A stretch of DNA of 64,000 bases from positions 186,001 to 250,000 of the forward strand of contig BCKQ01000009.1 of assembly GCA_001600695.1 (NCBI GenBank), given 5' to 3'. The notes beneath the pieces were generated by a model. That model did not search any database. It was not told the DNA's origin and saw only the letters and a program-made list of their open reading frames with translations. The translations under genes were made by a program, and so were the position numbers. Shown one piece after another: positions 62,273 to 64,000 of this stretch (position 1 is the stretch's first letter; every line of letters begins with the position of its first letter). Source of the stretch: Ascoidea asiatica. Its lineage: Eukaryota > Ascomycota > Saccharomycetes > Ascoideales > Ascoideaceae.

Positions 62273-62732
62273 TTTTTATATTATTATTTATTATTAAATT
62301 TCATATTTCAGCTAAAATATCAACTTTAATAGTCTTGATAAAAGCTTTTATCAATATATTTGTATATTCTTTATATTTAGGATATATTTTGTCTTATCAT
62401 CTCTTTAAAGTTGCGGTCGGGTTGTACCATTACCATGGGTCTGCACCTCAAGTTTGGTCTCTGTTTTAAAAACGGAAATTTCAAATATTATTTTTCCGAA
62501 CGTTAGTACAATTTTCTAAATTTTATGTTTTGAATTTTTTTTTCAACTCTCATTGAAAAATTTTACTGATTAGCCTGATAACAATAGATAGAGACACTTA
62601 ATATTGATAAAAAAAGGTATTAAAATCTGCATTAGATTAATTTTTTCTTGTTTTCATACAATAAATCTTATTGCGAATCTTTTTCAATTTAAATCAAATT
62701 AAAAATTTTCATCTTGTTTCTCATAAATCACA
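62273..62732. promoter_or_regulatory. KRE33 promoter region
   Basis: A 460-bp spacer between the divergent pseudogene copy 2 and KRE33. It contains a short GC-richer block (62405-62450) and two RRPE-type elements, listed separately. No PAC element GATGAG was found on either strand close to the start. Confidence 0.5.
62554..62564 (+). promoter_or_regulatory. RRPE element (TGAAAAATTTT)
   Basis: An exact copy of the ribosomal RNA processing element, bound by Stb3 in S. cerevisiae and typical of ribosome-biogenesis promoters. It lies about 170 bp upstream of KRE33. A second, reverse-oriented TGAAAATTTTT is at 62701-62711, 22 bp before the ATG. KRE33 belongs to that regulon, which supports function, but AT-rich sequence makes chance matches likelier. 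Confidence 0.55.
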
Positions 62733-64000
62733 ATGGGGAAAAAAGCAATTGATTCTCGTATTCCTGCTCTTATAAGAAATGGAATTCAAGAGAAAAAAAG
62801 ATCTTTTTTTATAATGGTTGGAGATAAAGCTCGAAATCAACTACCAAATCTTCATTATTTAATGATGTCTGCAAATTTGAAAATGAATAAATCTGTTTTA
62901 TGGGCTTATAAAAAAAAATTAATGGGTTTTACTTCTCATAGAAAAAAAAGAGAAGCAAAAATTAAAAAAGAAATTAAAAAAGGTATAAGAGAAGTTAATG
63001 ATCAAGATCCGTTTGAAGCTTTTATTTCGAATCAACATATTAGATATGTATATTATAAAGAAACTGAAAAAATCTTAGGTAATACTTTTGGTATGTGTAT
63101 TTTACAAGATTTTGAAGCTTTAACTCCAAATTTATTAGCAAGAACTATAGAAACTGTTGAAGGTGGTGGTCTTGTAATAATTTTATTAAAATCATTGAAT
63201 TCTTTAAAACAGTTATATACAATGTCAATGGATGTTCATTCTCGTTATAGAACAGAAGCTCATAATGATGTAATAGCAAGATTTAATGAAAGATTTATAC
63301 TTTCTTTAAATTCTTGTAATACATGTCTTGTTGTTGATGATGAATTAAATGTTTTACCAATTTCTGGTGCCAAAAATATTAAACAATTACCACCAAAAGA
63401 TGATGATGAATTATCTGAAAGAGAAATTGAATTAAATGAACTAAAAAAAAGTATTGAAGATGTTCAACCTGCTGGTGATTTAGTTGCTTTAGCTAAAACT
63501 GTTAATCAAGGTAATGCAATTATAACTTTTATTGATGCAATTGCTGAAAAAACTTTAAAAAGTACTGTTACCTTAACTGCTGGAAGAGGTAGAGGTAAAT
63601 CAGCTGCTTTAGGTATAGCTATTTCTGCAGCAATTTCTCACGGTTATTCAAATATTTTTGTTACTTCTCCAAGTCCAGAAAATTTAAAAACTTTATTTGA
63701 ATTTATTTTTAAAGGTTTTGATGTTTTAGGTTATACTGAACATTTAGATTATAATATTATTCAATCAACTAATCCTTCTTTTAATAAAGCTATAGTTAGA
63801 GTTGATATCAAAGGTGATCATCGTCAAACAATTCAATATATTTCCCCTTCTGATTCTCATGTTTTAGGACAAGCAGAATTACTTATTATTGATGAAGCTG
63901 CTGCTATACCTTTACCTTTAGTTAAAAAATTATTAGGTCCGTATTTAATTTTTATGGCTTCAACTATAAATGGTTATGAAGGGACTGGTAGATCACTTTC
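62733..64000 (+). CDS. KRE33: RNA cytidine acetyltransferase Kre33/NAT10, 3' partial
   Basis: The first 422 codons of a protein that should reach about 1050; the rest is beyond the window. Kre33 makes N4-acetylcytidine in 18S rRNA and, with Tan1, in tRNA Ser/Leu, and is needed for 40S maturation. Seen here: the N-terminal KKAIDSRIPALIRNGIQEKKRSFF block, the DUF1726 region, RecD-like helicase Walker A GRGRGKSAALG near residue 283, and Walker B LLIIDEAAAIPLPLVK followed by MASTINGYEGTGRSLS. The GNAT acetyltransferase domain is not reached. An acidic insert PPKDDDELSEREIELNELK lies at about 225-245, as in the yeast protein. The ATG is the first in frame and is preceded by an AT-rich leader. Confidence 0.97.
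   Translation, partial: MGKKAIDSRIPALIRNGIQEKKRSFFIMVGDKARNQLPNLHYLMMSANLKMNKSVLWAYKKKLMGFTSHRKKREAKIKKEIKKGIREVNDQDPFEAFISNQHIRYVYYKETEKILGNTFGMCILQDFEALTPNLLARTIETVEGGGLVIILLKSLNSLKQLYTMSMDVHSRYRTEAHNDVIARFNERFILSLNSCNTCLVVDDELNVLPISGAKNIKQLPPKDDDELSEREIELNELKKSIEDVQPAGDLVALAKTVNQGNAIITFIDAIAEKTLKSTVTLTAGRGRGKSAALGIAISAAISHGYSNIFVTSPSPENLKTLFEFIFKGFDVLGYTEHLDYNIIQSTNPSFNKAIVRVDIKGDHRQTIQYISPSDSHVLGQAELLIIDEAAAIPLPLVKKLLGPYLIFMASTINGYEGTGRSL

Overview
The window is a gene-dense stretch of an AT-rich nuclear genome from a budding yeast (Saccharomycotina). The evidence is a full set of recognisable yeast orthologues, one short spliceosomal intron of yeast type, very short intergenic spacers, and long asparagine tracts written as AAT repeats. 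The composition would suit an early-diverging AT-rich lineage such as Ascoidea or Saccharomycopsis, but nothing here proves the genus. In-frame CTG codons are very rare, so the window does not settle whether CUG has been reassigned. No tRNA, rRNA, LTR element or CRISPR array was found.

Layout. 1-2.7 kb: the 3' part of a SMK1-type sporulation MAP kinase and the exopolyphosphatase PPX1 (both +). 2.9-12.3 kb: PIM1 (-), HAP3 (-), RFT1 (+), in the same order and orientations as on S. cerevisiae chromosome II. 12.6-17.4 kb: a spliced ERV1 (-) and MSP1 (+), also neighbours in S. cerevisiae. Here they are separated by about 3 kb of decayed sequence: palindromic repeats, a broken copy of a multi-pass membrane protein gene, and a decayed fragment of the SET5-like gene found further along. 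18.5-37.4 kb: SNT1 (+, with a 100-N assembly gap in a poly-Asn tract), USA1 (+), and the giant HECT ubiquitin ligase TOM1 (-). 38.6-44.3 kb: an aminotransferase (+), FAU1 (+) and FMP10 (-), the last two converging and overlapping as ancient neighbours, then the SET5-like methyltransferase (+). 44.3-47.3 kb: a long non-coding interval with an unusually GC-balanced, repeat-bearing core. 47.3-52.8 kb: WHI3/WHI4 (+) and SNX3 (+). 53.8-60.3 kb: BEM2 (-). 61.3-62.3 kb: a second broken copy of the membrane protein family (-). 62.7 kb to the end: the 5' part of KRE33 (+).

The genes are mostly housekeeping and act in separate processes. Three serve mitochondria (PIM1 proteolysis, ERV1 intermembrane-space oxidative folding, MSP1 extraction of mislocalised tail-anchored proteins). 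HAP3 is a respiratory transcription factor, and FMP10 carries a mitochondrial-type N-terminus. USA1 and TOM1 belong to ubiquitin-dependent quality control, SNT1 and SET5 to chromatin. No operon-like or defence-like system is present. The least ordinary content is accessory: the two decayed paralogues, the stray SET5 fragment, the palindromic cluster near 13.9 kb, and the non-coding core at 45.2-46.1 kb.
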